This document shows, piece by piece, positions 1 to 8,688 of a stretch of DNA of 57,016 bases. How positions within the stretch are numbered: position 1 is the first letter of the stretch; each line of letters opens with the position of its first letter. The translations under genes were made by a program, and so were the position numbers. The notes under the pieces were generated by a model that ran no database searches, was not told where the DNA came from, and saw only the letters and a program-made list of their open reading frames with translations. This stretch comes from Gammaproteobacteria bacterium. Lineage in GTDB: Bacteria; Pseudomonadota; Gammaproteobacteria; Pseudomonadales; Halieaceae. The stretch is taken from NCBI GenBank assembly GCA_030426545.1, contig JAUHYL010000020.1:1-57016 (forward strand), read 5' to 3'.

Positions 1-170
1 GGTATACTTTCTGCTGCACTTTCCGTGGGCTCACGCCCCCCAGGTGTTACCTGGCACCCTGTCCTGTGGAGCCCGGACTTTCCTCCCAACCACTCACTCA
101 TTCACGCCTGCGCTAACGCTCCACAACAAACGCGAATGAGTGAGTGGTCGGGCGATCGCCTGACCAACTC
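1..170 (-). ncRNA. rnpB: RNase P RNA, 5' part (truncated by window edge)
   Basis: Catalytic RNA of ribonuclease P, which trims the 5' leader of pre-tRNAs. Read on the minus strand, the segment holds the conserved core GAGGAAAGTCCGGGCTCC followed by the GGGTGCCAGGTAAC...CCUGGGGGG helix and AGTGCAGCAGA, matching the bacterial type A 5' half. The 5' end near 170 begins GAGTTGGTCA, like the E. coli start. P3 is an exact 15-bp helix (89-103 with 134-148). The 3' part lies beyond base 1. The rsmI neighbour is the usual one in gammaproteobacteria. Confidence 0.93.
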
Positions 171-177
171 GGCGCCA

Positions 178-206
178 AGACTACTCTGCTGCCCATGAGC
201 ACGCAA
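178..206 (-). promoter_or_regulatory. Probable sigma-70 promoter of rnpB
   Basis: On the minus strand TTGCGT (201-206) is followed after exactly 17 bases by TAGTCT (178-183). The predicted start, seven bases on, coincides with the RNase P RNA 5' end near 170, which is independent support. No mapped transcript is available. Confidence 0.6.
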
Positions 207-318
207 CAGTTAGCCGCTAGAGCGTCATGGATAGACAGGTTCCGGAGAAGAAGGCGGTGGCTGAGTGACCGAAAAAAGCCAGGGCACCTCTGATTAATGC
301 GGTAATACCTCAGCGGGT

Positions 319-1158
319 CTAGGTGTCGTGCTTCAATGCCAGCAGGTGCTCGTACAGCAGTTTCTTGCGTATGCCCTTCCACTGGGCGACCAGCGCAGCG
401 GCGCGCTTGGCCGGCATCTCCGCCACAAGGCGTTGCAGCAGATCAGAGGTTTCGCTATCAATCACGCTCTGCTGCTCGCGCAATCCCGCGACCACGAGCA
501 CGATCTCGCCACGGCGCTGATTGTCATCCGCCGCGACGAACTGCACCAGCGAGGCCAGCGTGCCGCGGCGCACTGTCTCAAACGCCTTGGTGATCTCCCG
601 CAACAGGCTGGCCTCGCGCGCCTCCCCAAAAACGTCAGCCATATCCGCCAGGCAGTCCTGCACGCGATGGGGGGCCTCGTAGAACACCAGGGTGGCGCTC
701 TCCCGGGAAAGCTCGCGCAGGCGATTGCATCTGGCGCCCTGTTTTGCCGGGAGAAATCCCTCAAACCTGAATCGATCCGTGGGCAGGCCGGCAGCACTCA
801 ACGCGGCCACAGCGGCACAGGGGCCCGGCACGGGGATCACCACGATTCCCTGTTCCTGCGCGCGGCGCACCAGGCGATATCCGGGATCAGAAATCAGCGG
901 CGTGCCGGCATCCGATACCAACGCGATGCTGGCACCTTCACTCAGCCTTTGCGCCAGCCGTTCAAGTGCGCCACTATCACTGTGTTCATGATACGCAGTG
1001 AGGGGCGTATCGATGTCATAGGCCTGCAGCAGTCTGGCGCTGTGACGGGTATCCTCAGCGGCAACGAGATCCACACTGCGCAACACGTCCAGGGCGCGCT
1101 GCGTGATATCTCCGAGATTGCCAATGGGCGTGGCCACAACATAGAGCCCGGAATCCAC
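319..1158 (-). CDS. rsmI: 16S rRNA (cytidine1402-2'-O)-methyltransferase RsmI
   Basis: SAM-dependent enzyme that 2'-O-methylates C1402 in the decoding centre of 16S rRNA. The 279-residue length is normal for the family. Signatures of the tetrapyrrole-methylase fold are visible: VATPIGNLGDI at residues 8-18, VSDAGTPLISDPG at 81-93, and a PGPCA loop near 115. Start at an ATG placing the first motif eight residues in, as in homologues. It is divergent from lpoA with a 74-bp gap, the classical arrangement, and ends about 150 bp short of rnpB. Confidence 0.95.
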   Translation of the reverse strand: MDSGLYVVATPIGNLGDITQRALDVLRSVDLVAAEDTRHSARLLQAYDIDTPLTAYHEHSDSGALERLAQRLSEGASIALVSDAGTPLISDPGYRLVRRAQEQGIVVIPVPGPCAAVAALSAAGLPTDRFRFEGFLPAKQGARCNRLRELSRESATLVFYEAPHRVQDCLADMADVFGEAREASLLREITKAFETVRRGTLASLVQFVAADDNQRRGEIVLVVAGLREQQSVIDSETSDLLQRLVAEMPAKRAAALVAQWKGIRKKLLYEHLLALKHDT

Positions 1159-1168
1159 AAAATCCCCT

Positions 1169-1202
1169 TATAATGGGCGACCGCTGACCGCGGCTCGCGG
1201 TC
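1169..1202. promoter_or_regulatory. Divergent rsmI/lpoA control region: TATAAT and 7-bp hairpin
   Basis: The 74-bp gap between the two starts contains a perfect TATAAT on the plus strand (1169-1174), without a convincing -35, and an exact inverted repeat GACCGCG-GCT-CGCGGTC (1186-1202). It may be the lpoA promoter with a hairpin in the early transcript, or an operator. Function is inferred only from position. Confidence 0.35.
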
Positions 1203-1232
1203 CAGTCAACTAACTTACTCAAGAAGCATAGT

Positions 1233-3026
1233 ATGACCGATTTCTCACGCTGGCGCCGCGCCCTCCTCCTCTCAATCACCGCCCTGGCACTGGCCAGTTG
1301 TGGCGGCACCCCCGACCGGGATGAGCCTGAGGAAACCCTGGCCCAGGAAACAGAGAGCGCGTCGGTGGAAACTATCAACCTCGACTTGCCACCCAGCGTC
1401 TACCGCGCTGCCTTCAATCGCATTGAGAGCAGCCTCGCGCGCTTCGACTGGATGCAGGCGGTGGCAGAGCTGGACGCGCTGCCGCAGGAGCTGTTCACAC
1501 CCGAGGATAGCGCCTACAGCGATTACCTGCGCGCGCGCGGCGCGTTCATTCAGGGTGATGCCGAGCGCGCACTGTCGCTGGTGCAGCGCGCGCGCGAAAT
1601 CTCGGTGAACCAGGGACTGCAGTATCGTCTGAACAGTTTCGAACACTTCATGCTGTCTATTGGCGGCCAATCCGTGCCCGCAGCGCGCGTGGCAGCGGAG
1701 ATGCTGTCCTGGTTGCCCGCTGACCATGCTGCCGGCTGGAAGCGTAAAACCTGGGCCAATCTGCAGCGTGCAACACCGGAGGCGCTGGCCAATGAACTGA
1801 CGGTGGCCAGCGATCCACAGTGGATAGCCTGGCTGCAGCTGGCTGCAGACTCCGCCGCCGGCGATGACAGCGCCGCCGCGGTGATGCGCTGGCTCAATCG
1901 CTATCCAGATCACGTCGCCGCCAACCCCCTTCCCGGCGGACTTGGCGCCGAAATAGCCACCGCCGGTCGCACCGGCAGGATCGCCCTGCTGCTACCCCTC
2001 AGCGGCCGACTGGCACCGGCCGGGACTGCCGTGCTGGAAGGCTATCTCGCCGCGCACTACGCGGGTGAAGCCCGGGGCGCTGCGCAGGATGAACTGGTGA
2101 TCCTGGATACCGCGCGCTATCCCTCGGCGAGCCAGGCCTACGACGAGGCAGTGCGTCGGGGCGCTGGTGCAGTGGTAGGGCCACTGAGCAAGGACGCGGT
2201 GGCGGAACTGGCGACGCGCCTGGAAAGACCGGTGCCGATACTGGCGCTCAACCGCATCGAACAGGTACTGCCTGCAGCGGGCGGCGCACTGGTACAGATG
2301 TCGCTGTCGCCGGAAGACGAGGCGACCACCCTCGCAGACGCTGCCTTCGGGCGCGGCGCACGGCAGGCACTGGTGATACGTCCTGCGGGTTCATGGGGCG
2401 ACACGGTAGAACAGGCACTGCGTGAACGCTGGGCCCAGTTGGGCGGAAAGATTATCAGCGGCAGCAGTTACAACGAGCGCAGTGAACACTCTGCCAGCGT
2501 CAAAGCCGCGCTGGGCATTGAAGCCAGCGAACAACGGGCACGCAGGGTACGCGACATGCTGGCCACCGAGGTGGAATTCACCCCGAGGCGACGCAGTGAT
2601 ATCGACGTGGTGTTCCTGCTCACACGCAACAGCGCCGACGGCCGCTCCATCAAGCCGCTGCTTTCCTTTTACTACGCGGGCGGTATTCCCGTTTTTGCCC
2701 TGTCGGGCATCAATAGCGGCCGCGTCGACAGCGCGAACCGCGATCTGGCCGGCACTTTCCTGGTAGAAATGCCCTGGCTGCTGGGCGCAAACCCGGAGCT
2801 GCGCATCGCGATCACGTCGGGCGACACCGGTAGCGATAACTACACTCGCCTGAATGCACTGGGCGCTGACGCCCATCGCGTGCAAAGCGGATTTGCCCGC
2901 CTGCAGGCTGGCCCCGACGCGTTGTACCGAGGCGCCACAGGCCTGCTGACGCTGGACCCGGAACTGCGCATCCGACGCGAACTGACGCTGGCAAAATTTG
3001 ATGGCGAAGTGGCCCGTGTTGAGTAG
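1233..3026 (+). CDS. lpoA: LpoA/LppC outer-membrane lipoprotein, activator of penicillin-binding protein 1A
   Basis: Lipoprotein that reaches from the outer membrane to activate the bifunctional peptidoglycan synthase PBP1A. The first 22 residues are a signal peptide with lipobox LASC and acylated Cys23. Residues about 45-235 are helical and TPR-like. From about 250 (GRIALLLPLSG) a periplasmic-binding-protein fold continues to the end, the LppC domain. Length 597 is typical. It heads the run lpoA-yraN-diaA-dolP. The SD at this ATG is weak (AAGAAG), but no other start preserves the signal peptide. Confidence 0.93.
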   Translation: MTDFSRWRRALLLSITALALASCGGTPDRDEPEETLAQETESASVETINLDLPPSVYRAAFNRIESSLARFDWMQAVAELDALPQELFTPEDSAYSDYLRARGAFIQGDAERALSLVQRAREISVNQGLQYRLNSFEHFMLSIGGQSVPAARVAAEMLSWLPADHAAGWKRKTWANLQRATPEALANELTVASDPQWIAWLQLAADSAAGDDSAAAVMRWLNRYPDHVAANPLPGGLGAEIATAGRTGRIALLLPLSGRLAPAGTAVLEGYLAAHYAGEARGAAQDELVILDTARYPSASQAYDEAVRRGAGAVVGPLSKDAVAELATRLERPVPILALNRIEQVLPAAGGALVQMSLSPEDEATTLADAAFGRGARQALVIRPAGSWGDTVEQALRERWAQLGGKIISGSSYNERSEHSASVKAALGIEASEQRARRVRDMLATEVEFTPRRRSDIDVVFLLTRNSADGRSIKPLLSFYYAGGIPVFALSGINSGRVDSANRDLAGTFLVEMPWLLGANPELRIAITSGDTGSDNYTRLNALGADAHRVQSGFARLQAGPDALYRGATGLLTLDPELRIRRELTLAKFDGEVARVE

Positions 3027-3067
3027 CTACAATGGCGTGCCTGCCACATTGAGAGTCGTACCCGGGC

Positions 3068-3418
3068 ATGAAGTCTATCGGCGACGAGTTCGAGCTGCGT
3101 GCGGCGCGCTGGCTGGCGCAACGCGGTTTGCGACTGCAACAACGCAACTTCAGCAGCGCAGTCGGTGAGATCGACATTATCGCGTGGGACGGGCCGCAGC
3201 TGGTGTTTATCGAAGTACGCGCGCGCAGCCATCCTGCTTTTGCAGGTGCAGCGGCCTCCGTATCCCGGGGCAAGCAAGCACGTATCGTGCGCACCGCAGC
3301 ACTCTATCTGCAACAACACAAGCTAACGGATGTTCCCTGCCGATTTGACGTGGTCGCCTTTGAACCGCGACAATCCGGGGCCGAAATAAACTGGATACGC
3401 GGCGCCTTCACGGCCTAG
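3068..3418 (+). CDS. yraN: YraN family protein (UPF0102), PD-(D/E)XK nuclease fold
   Basis: Small conserved protein of unresolved role with an endonuclease-like fold. The key pattern GEIDII (33-38), a spacer, then FIEVR (47-51) matches the family, with D36, E49 and V-R in place of the Lys of true nucleases. Length 116 is standard. It lies 42 bp behind lpoA and 18 bp before diaA, as in E. coli and Pseudomonas, which supports the identification. Biochemical activity cannot be judged from sequence. Confidence 0.9.
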   Translation: MKSIGDEFELRAARWLAQRGLRLQQRNFSSAVGEIDIIAWDGPQLVFIEVRARSHPAFAGAAASVSRGKQARIVRTAALYLQQHKLTDVPCRFDVVAFEPRQSGAEINWIRGAFTA

Positions 3419-3436
3419 AGCCAGAGGCACGAACCC

Positions 3437-4036
3437 ATGGACTACTACGACATCATCGCCAGCAAATTCCACGCGACACTGGAAGCCATCTCCCTGTCGG
3501 TGGATAACCTCGCCGAGGGCATAGAGGCGGCCAGCCGCCTGATGAGTGACTGCCTGCTGCAGGACGGAAAGATATTCGCCTGTGGCAATGGTGCAGACGC
3601 GGCACTGGCACAGATCTTCGTCAGCCACCTGCTTTCCAGCTACGAGCATGAGCGGCCGGCCCTGCCAGCGTTGCTGCTGTCCAACGACAGCGCCACCCTC
3701 GGCGCAATTGCCAACGACAGCGGCGTCAATGATGTCTACGCTCGCCAGCTGCGCGCATTGGGCAGCGCCGGTGATGTGTTGTTGTGCATTAACAGCACGG
3801 GAACGTCCGCAAACCTGGCACAGGCCATGCAAAGCGCGCAGCAGGGGAACATGGGCGTGGTTATCCTGTCGAACGCTCTTGATGACGAACTGCCAGCGCA
3901 AGCCGGGGACAGTGATGTCAGACTGCGTTTCGATTCCATGCAAGGCGCAACGCTGCTGGAAATGCAATTGATCACGCTGCACAGCCTGTGCGCTCTTGTC
4001 GACCACAGCCTGTTTGGCAGTTACAGCACGGAGTAA
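3437..4036 (+). CDS. diaA: DiaA/GmhA-type SIS-domain protein
   Basis: A single phosphosugar-isomerase (SIS) domain fills the 199 residues. FACGNG near 50, LLSNDSATLGAIAND near 78 and INSTGTS near 115 correspond to the sugar-phosphate-binding segments. In this operon the E. coli protein DiaA binds DnaA and promotes timely replication initiation, while the paralogue GmhA makes heptose for LPS. Position between yraN and the BON lipoprotein gene favours DiaA. Three bases separate it from dolP, so the two are probably co-translated. Confidence 0.87.
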   Translation: MDYYDIIASKFHATLEAISLSVDNLAEGIEAASRLMSDCLLQDGKIFACGNGADAALAQIFVSHLLSSYEHERPALPALLLSNDSATLGAIANDSGVNDVYARQLRALGSAGDVLLCINSTGTSANLAQAMQSAQQGNMGVVILSNALDDELPAQAGDSDVRLRFDSMQGATLLEMQLITLHSLCALVDHSLFGSYSTE

Positions 4037-4039
4037 TGA

Positions 4040-4609
4040 ATGAACAAGTTTCTGCCCTGGTTGCTAGCACTTCTCCTGCCGCTCTCCGGTTGCGGCAGCC
4101 TGCTCGCCACCATGGAAGCGGATCCGATCGAGGACGATCCCGGGGCGCGCACGTTGGGCCGGGTGATCGAGGACGACAATATCGAGACCAAGGCCATCGT
4201 CAATATCCACGCAGCCGATGCCGCCTTCGACAACGCCCACGTGGTTGTAGTGAGCTACAACGGCTATGTACTGCTGGCCGGCCAGGTTAATTCCGAAAAA
4301 CTGAAGGCCACCGCAACCGAGGTTGTGCGCGACATTCGCGGTGTGCGGCGTATCTACAACGAACTGGAAATCGCCGCGCCCTCCTCGCTGATGACGCGCA
4401 CCTCGGACACCTGGATCACGGCCAAGGTTAAATCCTGGCTGCTCGGCGCAAGTGATATAGAGGGCACGCGGGTTAAAGTGCTGACGGAAGACGGCGTCGT
4501 CTACCTGCTGGGGCTGGCAACCAAGGCCGAGATCGAGCGGATATCGGATTCAGCAGCCAGTATTTCCGGGGTACAGCGGGTAGTGCGATTGTTTGAGGTG
4601 ATCGACTAG
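4040..4609 (+). CDS. dolP: Double-BON-domain outer-membrane lipoprotein DolP (YraP)
   Basis: Envelope lipoprotein that binds anionic phospholipids and supports outer-membrane integrity. A signal peptide ends in lipobox LSGC (Cys18). BON domain 1 spans about 50-115 and BON domain 2 about 125-189, each with the GVV/VLLAG...V repeat pattern (for example YVLLAGQV and VYLLGLA). Length 189 is usual. Last gene of the lpoA run; it converges on sspB with a 34-bp gap that shows no obvious terminator. Confidence 0.92.
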   Translation: MNKFLPWLLALLLPLSGCGSLLATMEADPIEDDPGARTLGRVIEDDNIETKAIVNIHAADAAFDNAHVVVVSYNGYVLLAGQVNSEKLKATATEVVRDIRGVRRIYNELEIAAPSSLMTRTSDTWITAKVKSWLLGASDIEGTRVKVLTEDGVVYLLGLATKAEIERISDSAASISGVQRVVRLFEVID

Positions 4610-4643
4610 CACGCCGCCAGCGGGTTACGCCCTACGACAGCAG

Positions 4644-5030
4644 CTACTTCACGATTTTAAGAAACGGCTTTTTCTCAGACTTGCCAGGCTTCGGCGGGTT
4701 GTCATCCGGCGGCTCCGCAGTTTCTTCCGGATCGAACACCATGCCCTGACCGTTTTCCCGTGCGTAAATGCCAACGACCGACGTAATGGGCACATACACA
4801 TCGGTGGCCACACCGCCGAAACGGCCATTGAAGGCCACCGCGTTATTGCTGATATTCAGGTCCACCACCGCGTCGGGCGAGATATTGAGAACAATCTGGT
4901 CGTCCTTCACATACTGCTCTGGAACCACAACACCCTGGACTGACGCATCGACCAGCACATACGGCGTGCATTCGTTATCCACGATCCACTCATAGAGCGC
5001 GCGCATAATGTAAGGGCGGCTGGACGTCAT
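4644..5030 (-). CDS. sspB: ClpXP protease specificity-enhancing factor SspB
   Basis: Adaptor that delivers ssrA-tagged proteins to ClpXP. SRPYIMRALYEWIVDN at the start and FNGRFGG near residue 66 are family hallmarks. The C-terminal tail ends in a basic, hydrophobic peptide (PFLKIVK), as needed to dock on ClpX. The frame continues 11 codons upstream to a TTG, but the ATG at 5030 puts the conserved SRPY motif at residue 3 as in homologues, giving 128 residues. Transcribed directly after sspA. Confidence 0.92.
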   Translation of the reverse strand: MTSSRPYIMRALYEWIVDNECTPYVLVDASVQGVVVPEQYVKDDQIVLNISPDAVVDLNISNNAVAFNGRFGGVATDVYVPITSVVGIYARENGQGMVFDPEETAEPPDDNPPKPGKSEKKPFLKIVK

Positions 5031-5081
5031 TGACGATTCGGCCACGGTTACGCTGCTAACCAACGAGCTGCGCAGTAACCA

Positions 5082-5714
5082 CTAGAGACGCATTTCTCGT
5101 TCTTGCTCCGAGAGACTTTCCTGAAAAGACTCGCGGGCAAACAACCTGTCCATGTAGGCCTGCAGCGGTTTGGACTGTTTGCTGGAGCGAATTTCGACAC
5201 CCAGTGAAGGCAGGCGCCATAGAATGGGGGCGATGCAGCAATCCACAAGCGTAAACTCATCACTCATGAAGAAGGGCTTCTCCGCAAAGATGGGCGCGAT
5301 CCCCATAATGCCGTCACGCAGCTCCTTGGTCGATTTTTTCAGCACATTATCACTGCGTGTGTGCTGAATGGCGTCCACCAGCACACTCCAGTCTTTCTCG
5401 ATACGGTGAATGAACAGCCTGCTCTCAGCACGGGCCACCGGATAAACCGGCAGCAGCGGCGGATGCGGGAAACGCTCATCCAGGTATTCCATCATCACTT
5501 TTGATTCGTAGAGAACCAGATCCCTGTCCACAAGGGTTGGCAGACTGTTGTAGGGATTCAAATCCGCCAGTTCCGCCGGAGGGTGCGCGGAATCTGCGTC
5601 TACCATATCAACGGTAACGCCCTTTTCCGCCAGCACAATTCGCACCCGGTGGCTGTAGTGGCTGGTGCTGTCGGAAAAAAATGTCATTGAAGACCGTTTC
5701 GTCACAACGCCCAT
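5082..5714 (-). CDS. sspA: Stringent starvation protein A (RNA-polymerase-associated, GST fold)
   Basis: RNA-polymerase-associated regulator of the starvation and acid response, with a glutathione-S-transferase fold but no transferase activity. The N-terminus resembles E. coli SspA from its KRS-MT start onward, and the surface motif [19 protein letters not shown] around residue 84 is nearly identical to the E. coli pocket that contacts the transcription complex. Length 210. It is followed by sspB and lies downstream of the bc1 operon on the same strand, 76 bp away. Confidence 0.94.
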   Translation of the reverse strand: MGVVTKRSSMTFFSDSTSHYSHRVRIVLAEKGVTVDMVDADSAHPPAELADLNPYNSLPTLVDRDLVLYESKVMMEYLDERFPHPPLLPVYPVARAESRLFIHRIEKDWSVLVDAIQHTRSDNVLKKSTKELRDGIMGIAPIFAEKPFFMSDEFTLVDCCIAPILWRLPSLGVEIRSSKQSKPLQAYMDRLFARESFQESLSEQEREMRL

Positions 5715-5790
5715 CGGGAATTCCTCACTTATTTCTTGTCATGGTACTGCGGTGGTGTCGCCCCGCAGGGCGACGGCATTTTCGGAACGA

Positions 5791-7830
5791 CTAGTGTACG
5801 TCCTTCCAGTACTCGCGACTAAGCAGGGTCGCAAACACGGTAAACAGCGCGATGAATAACAGCGTAAACATACCAATGCGTTCGCGATCCTGAACCATGG
5901 GCTCAGCGGTATACTCCAAAAAATTCACCAGATCGTAGATCGCACCATCAAACTCTTCGGGTGACATGCTGCCAGCCTGGCTCACCTGCAACCTGCCGCA
6001 CTCGCCTTCGAGTACGTCTTCACCGGTGAGCGGATCGCGCTTTACGCCGCCATTAGCGGCCATCACGGGCCCTGGCGCGCATTCGGGCATACCCTGCAGT
6101 TCCAGTAGAACGTGGGGCATACCCACGTCCTTGAAAACGCGGTTGTTCACCCCGAAAGGGCGGGATTTGTCGGCATAAAAGTTGCGCAGGTAGGTATACA
6201 GCCAGTCACCACCCTTGCGCCGTGCCCACAACGTCAAATCCGGCGGCGTTACACCGTACCACTTCTTGGCGATAGCGTCGTCCATGGCATTGTGCATCAG
6301 TGCGCCGATCTTGACATCTGGATCAAACATCAGGTTTTCGATAAACAGGTCTTCCGGGATGCCAAGGTCAGCCGCCACGCGGTTATAGCGCGCGTACTTC
6401 AATGAGTGACAGCCCATGCAGTAGTTCATGTACATCTTGGCACCGTGCTGCAGAGATGCCTTGTCAGCAGGGTCAGCTGCAAACTCGTCACAGGGTATGG
6501 AACCACAGTTGAAAGCTGACTCCGCCCCCACCGCCTTCAGCGGCAGGAAAGTCAGGGCGCCAATAAACAACAGTCCGCCCATACTGCCCCAGAAGCCAAT
6601 CCCGCCATCCATGGTGACGCGCTCAGGCTCAGGTTTGGTCTTGTCGACGGAAGTCCAGATCGGCATCAACAGGAAGAACGCAAAATAAATGACGCTGCAG
6701 ATCTGCGCCAGGAACGTGCGCTCCGGCGTTGGCGCTTTCACACCCAGCACACCGAGGATGAGGAAAGAGGCAACGAACAGAACCAGCATCACCTTGGTGA
6801 TATTGCCGCGGTAGCGCCAGGATTTCACCGGGCTGCGGTCAAGCCAGGGCAGCAGGAAGGGAATGGCAACGGAGGCCGCAAAGGCGATAAAACCCCAGAA
6901 CTTGTCCGGTACCGCGCGCAACACCGAGTAGAACGGCGTGAAGTACCACACCGGGGCGATGTGCTCGGGGGTTTTCAGGTTGTTGGCTTCCTCAAAGTTC
7001 GCGTACTCGAGGAAATAGCCGCCCATCTCCGGCATAAAGAAGATGATGCCGCAGAAAATAAACAGGAATACACCTACCGCCTGCAGGTCGTGCACCGTGT
7101 AGTACGGATGGAAGGCGATACCATCCAGCGGCACGCCATCAGGACCCTTGGTCTTCTTGATATCAACCCCGTCGGGGTTGTTCGAGCCAACTTCGTGCAG
7201 GGCCAACAGGTGAAGCACGACCAGCGCAAGCAGGATAATCGGTAGCGCCACCACGTGCAGGGCAAAGAAGCGATTCAACGTGATGCCGGAAATCAAGTAG
7301 TCGCCGCGAATCCAGGTGACGATGTCCTCTCCCACGTAGGGAATCGCGCCGAACAATGAGATGATGACCTGCGCGCCCCAGTAGGACATCTGTCCCCAGG
7401 GCAACACGTAGCCGACAAACGCCTCGGCCATCAACACTACAAAGATCAGCATGCCGAAAATCCAGATCAGCTCACGCGGCTTTTTGTAGGAGCCATAAAG
7501 CAGTGCCCGGAACATGTGCAGGTAAACCACGAGGAAGAACGCGGACGCGCCGGTGGAATGCATGTAGCGCAAGATCCAGCCGTAATCCACATCGCGCATG
7601 ATGTACTCAACAGAGGCGAATGCGCCCTCCTGCGAGGGGGTGTAACTCATGGTGAGCCAGATGCCCGTCAATAGCTGGTTTACCAGCACCAACAGCGACA
7701 ACACACCAAAGAAGTACCAGAAATTGAAGTTCTTGGGCGCATAGTACTTGCCCATGTGGGTGTTCCACGCGCGCATAATGGGCAGACGGGCGTCTACCCA
7801 GTCGCGTAAACCGATCAGCATATTAACCAT
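5791..7830 (-). CDS. petB: Fused cytochrome b / cytochrome c1 precursor of the bc1 complex
   Basis: Two bc1 subunits in one 679-residue frame. Residues 1-405 are cytochrome b: haem ligands H91/H105 and H192/H207, and PVWY Qo motif at 293-296. Residues about 410-436 are a hydrophobic stretch ending LKAVGA, resembling the cytochrome c1 signal peptide. Residues 437-679 are cytochrome c1, with haem-attachment site CMGCH (471-475) and a C-terminal anchor helix at about 650-668. No stop or good SD lies at the junction, so separate translation is unlikely; cleavage as in Bradyrhizobium FbcH is the expected route. Its ATG overlaps the petA stop (TAATG). Confidence 0.93.
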   Translation of the reverse strand: MVNMLIGLRDWVDARLPIMRAWNTHMGKYYAPKNFNFWYFFGVLSLLVLVNQLLTGIWLTMSYTPSQEGAFASVEYIMRDVDYGWILRYMHSTGASAFFLVVYLHMFRALLYGSYKKPRELIWIFGMLIFVVLMAEAFVGYVLPWGQMSYWGAQVIISLFGAIPYVGEDIVTWIRGDYLISGITLNRFFALHVVALPIILLALVVLHLLALHEVGSNNPDGVDIKKTKGPDGVPLDGIAFHPYYTVHDLQAVGVFLFIFCGIIFFMPEMGGYFLEYANFEEANNLKTPEHIAPVWYFTPFYSVLRAVPDKFWGFIAFAASVAIPFLLPWLDRSPVKSWRYRGNITKVMLVLFVASFLILGVLGVKAPTPERTFLAQICSVIYFAFFLLMPIWTSVDKTKPEPERVTMDGGIGFWGSMGGLLFIGALTFLPLKAVGAESAFNCGSIPCDEFAADPADKASLQHGAKMYMNYCMGCHSLKYARYNRVAADLGIPEDLFIENLMFDPDVKIGALMHNAMDDAIAKKWYGVTPPDLTLWARRKGGDWLYTYLRNFYADKSRPFGVNNRVFKDVGMPHVLLELQGMPECAPGPVMAANGGVKRDPLTGEDVLEGECGRLQVSQAGSMSPEEFDGAIYDLVNFLEYTAEPMVQDRERIGMFTLLFIALFTVFATLLSREYWKDVH

Positions 7831-8429
7831 TACGCGGCCTCCGCATCGATGCCGATCACAAGGACGTTCTCATCCTCGTAGGAATACGGCGGCACTATCA
7901 GGTTCATGGACGCAGGAACACCGGCGTAGACACGCCCGGACAGATCAAACTTGGAGCCGTGGCAGGGACAAAAAAACCCGCCCAGCCAGGCATCGCCACC
8001 GAGATCGGCGGCGCCGACTTCAGGCCGGAACTTGGGAGCGCAGCCGAGGTGGGTACACAAACCCTCTATCACCAGGAACTCGGGGCGCAGGGCGCGCGTG
8101 ATGCCATCGATGTAGGCCGGCTGGGAACCGTCCAACTCGGAATCGGGATCCTTGAGCTGGCTGTTCAGGGATTCCAGCGCAGCAATCTGTGCATCGGTGC
8201 GGCGCATCACATAGACCGGCTTGCCCCGCCACTCTACATTCTTCATCTCACCGGGCTCGAGCTTGCTGACATCGAATTTTACCGGTGCGCCGGCGGCTTT
8301 CGCCTTGGCCGACGGGTTCCAGGAGCCTACGAAGGGTGTCAGTATCCCGACGGCCCCGGCGGCTCCCACAGTGCTTGTGGCGGCCGTCAGGAACTTTCTC
8401 CTGGTGGCGTTGACGCCATCGCTACTCAT
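7830..8429 (-). CDS. petA: Ubiquinol-cytochrome c reductase Rieske iron-sulfur subunit
   Basis: Carries the 2Fe-2S cluster that takes electrons from ubiquinol to cytochrome c1. A twin-arginine signal (RRKFLTA at about 10-16) precedes the membrane anchor. The cluster ligands are in CTHLGC and CPCHGS, in the C-terminal third. Length 199. First gene of the bc1 operon; the terminator behind rpsI separates it from ribosomal-protein transcription, so it needs its own promoter in the 8430-8615 gap. Confidence 0.96.
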   Translation of the reverse strand: MSSDGVNATRRKFLTAATSTVGAAGAVGILTPFVGSWNPSAKAKAAGAPVKFDVSKLEPGEMKNVEWRGKPVYVMRRTDAQIAALESLNSQLKDPDSELDGSQPAYIDGITRALRPEFLVIEGLCTHLGCAPKFRPEVGAADLGGDAWLGGFFCPCHGSKFDLSGRVYAGVPASMNLIVPPYSYEDENVLVIGIDAEAA

Positions 8430-8514
8430 GCTTGTCTCCCCAGATTACAGGTCCGCTTTGCACCCGGTGAACCGGGCTGGAACCCCAACTCCCAAAAAGG
8501 TGCAGATGGTAATG

Positions 8515-8547
8515 ATTTTACTCGGTGGTGACAAGGTAAACACCTTG
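8515..8547 (-). promoter_or_regulatory. Possible petA promoter with overlapping inverted repeat
   Basis: On the minus strand TAAAAT (8515-8520) could serve as a -10. The place where the -35 would lie is occupied by an exact inverted repeat CAAGGT-N4-ACCTTG (8532-8547). No good -35 hexamer is present, which suits an activator-dependent or repressed promoter. Regulator unknown; inference from position and symmetry only. Confidence 0.3.
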
Positions 8548-8615
8548 ATTTCACTGTGTTTTCACCGCGCATTGAGTTGGCTCAAGTGAGCGAACCGAAT
8601 CGCAGGGAGCAGACC

Positions 8616-8653
8616 AAAAAAAACGCCCGGTTGCCTGTGCAAACGGGCGTTTT
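8616..8653 (-). terminator. Rho-independent terminator of rplM-rpsI
   Basis: Read on the minus strand: AAAACGCCCG, a 14-base loop, then CGGGCGTT running into eight T residues. The stem and U-tract are textbook, and the site lies 36 bases beyond the rpsI stop. It isolates the ribosomal-protein operon from petA. Confidence 0.9.
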
Positions 8654-8688
8654 CGTGTACGGGGACTGTCCCGGTTTGATCAGCGGGA

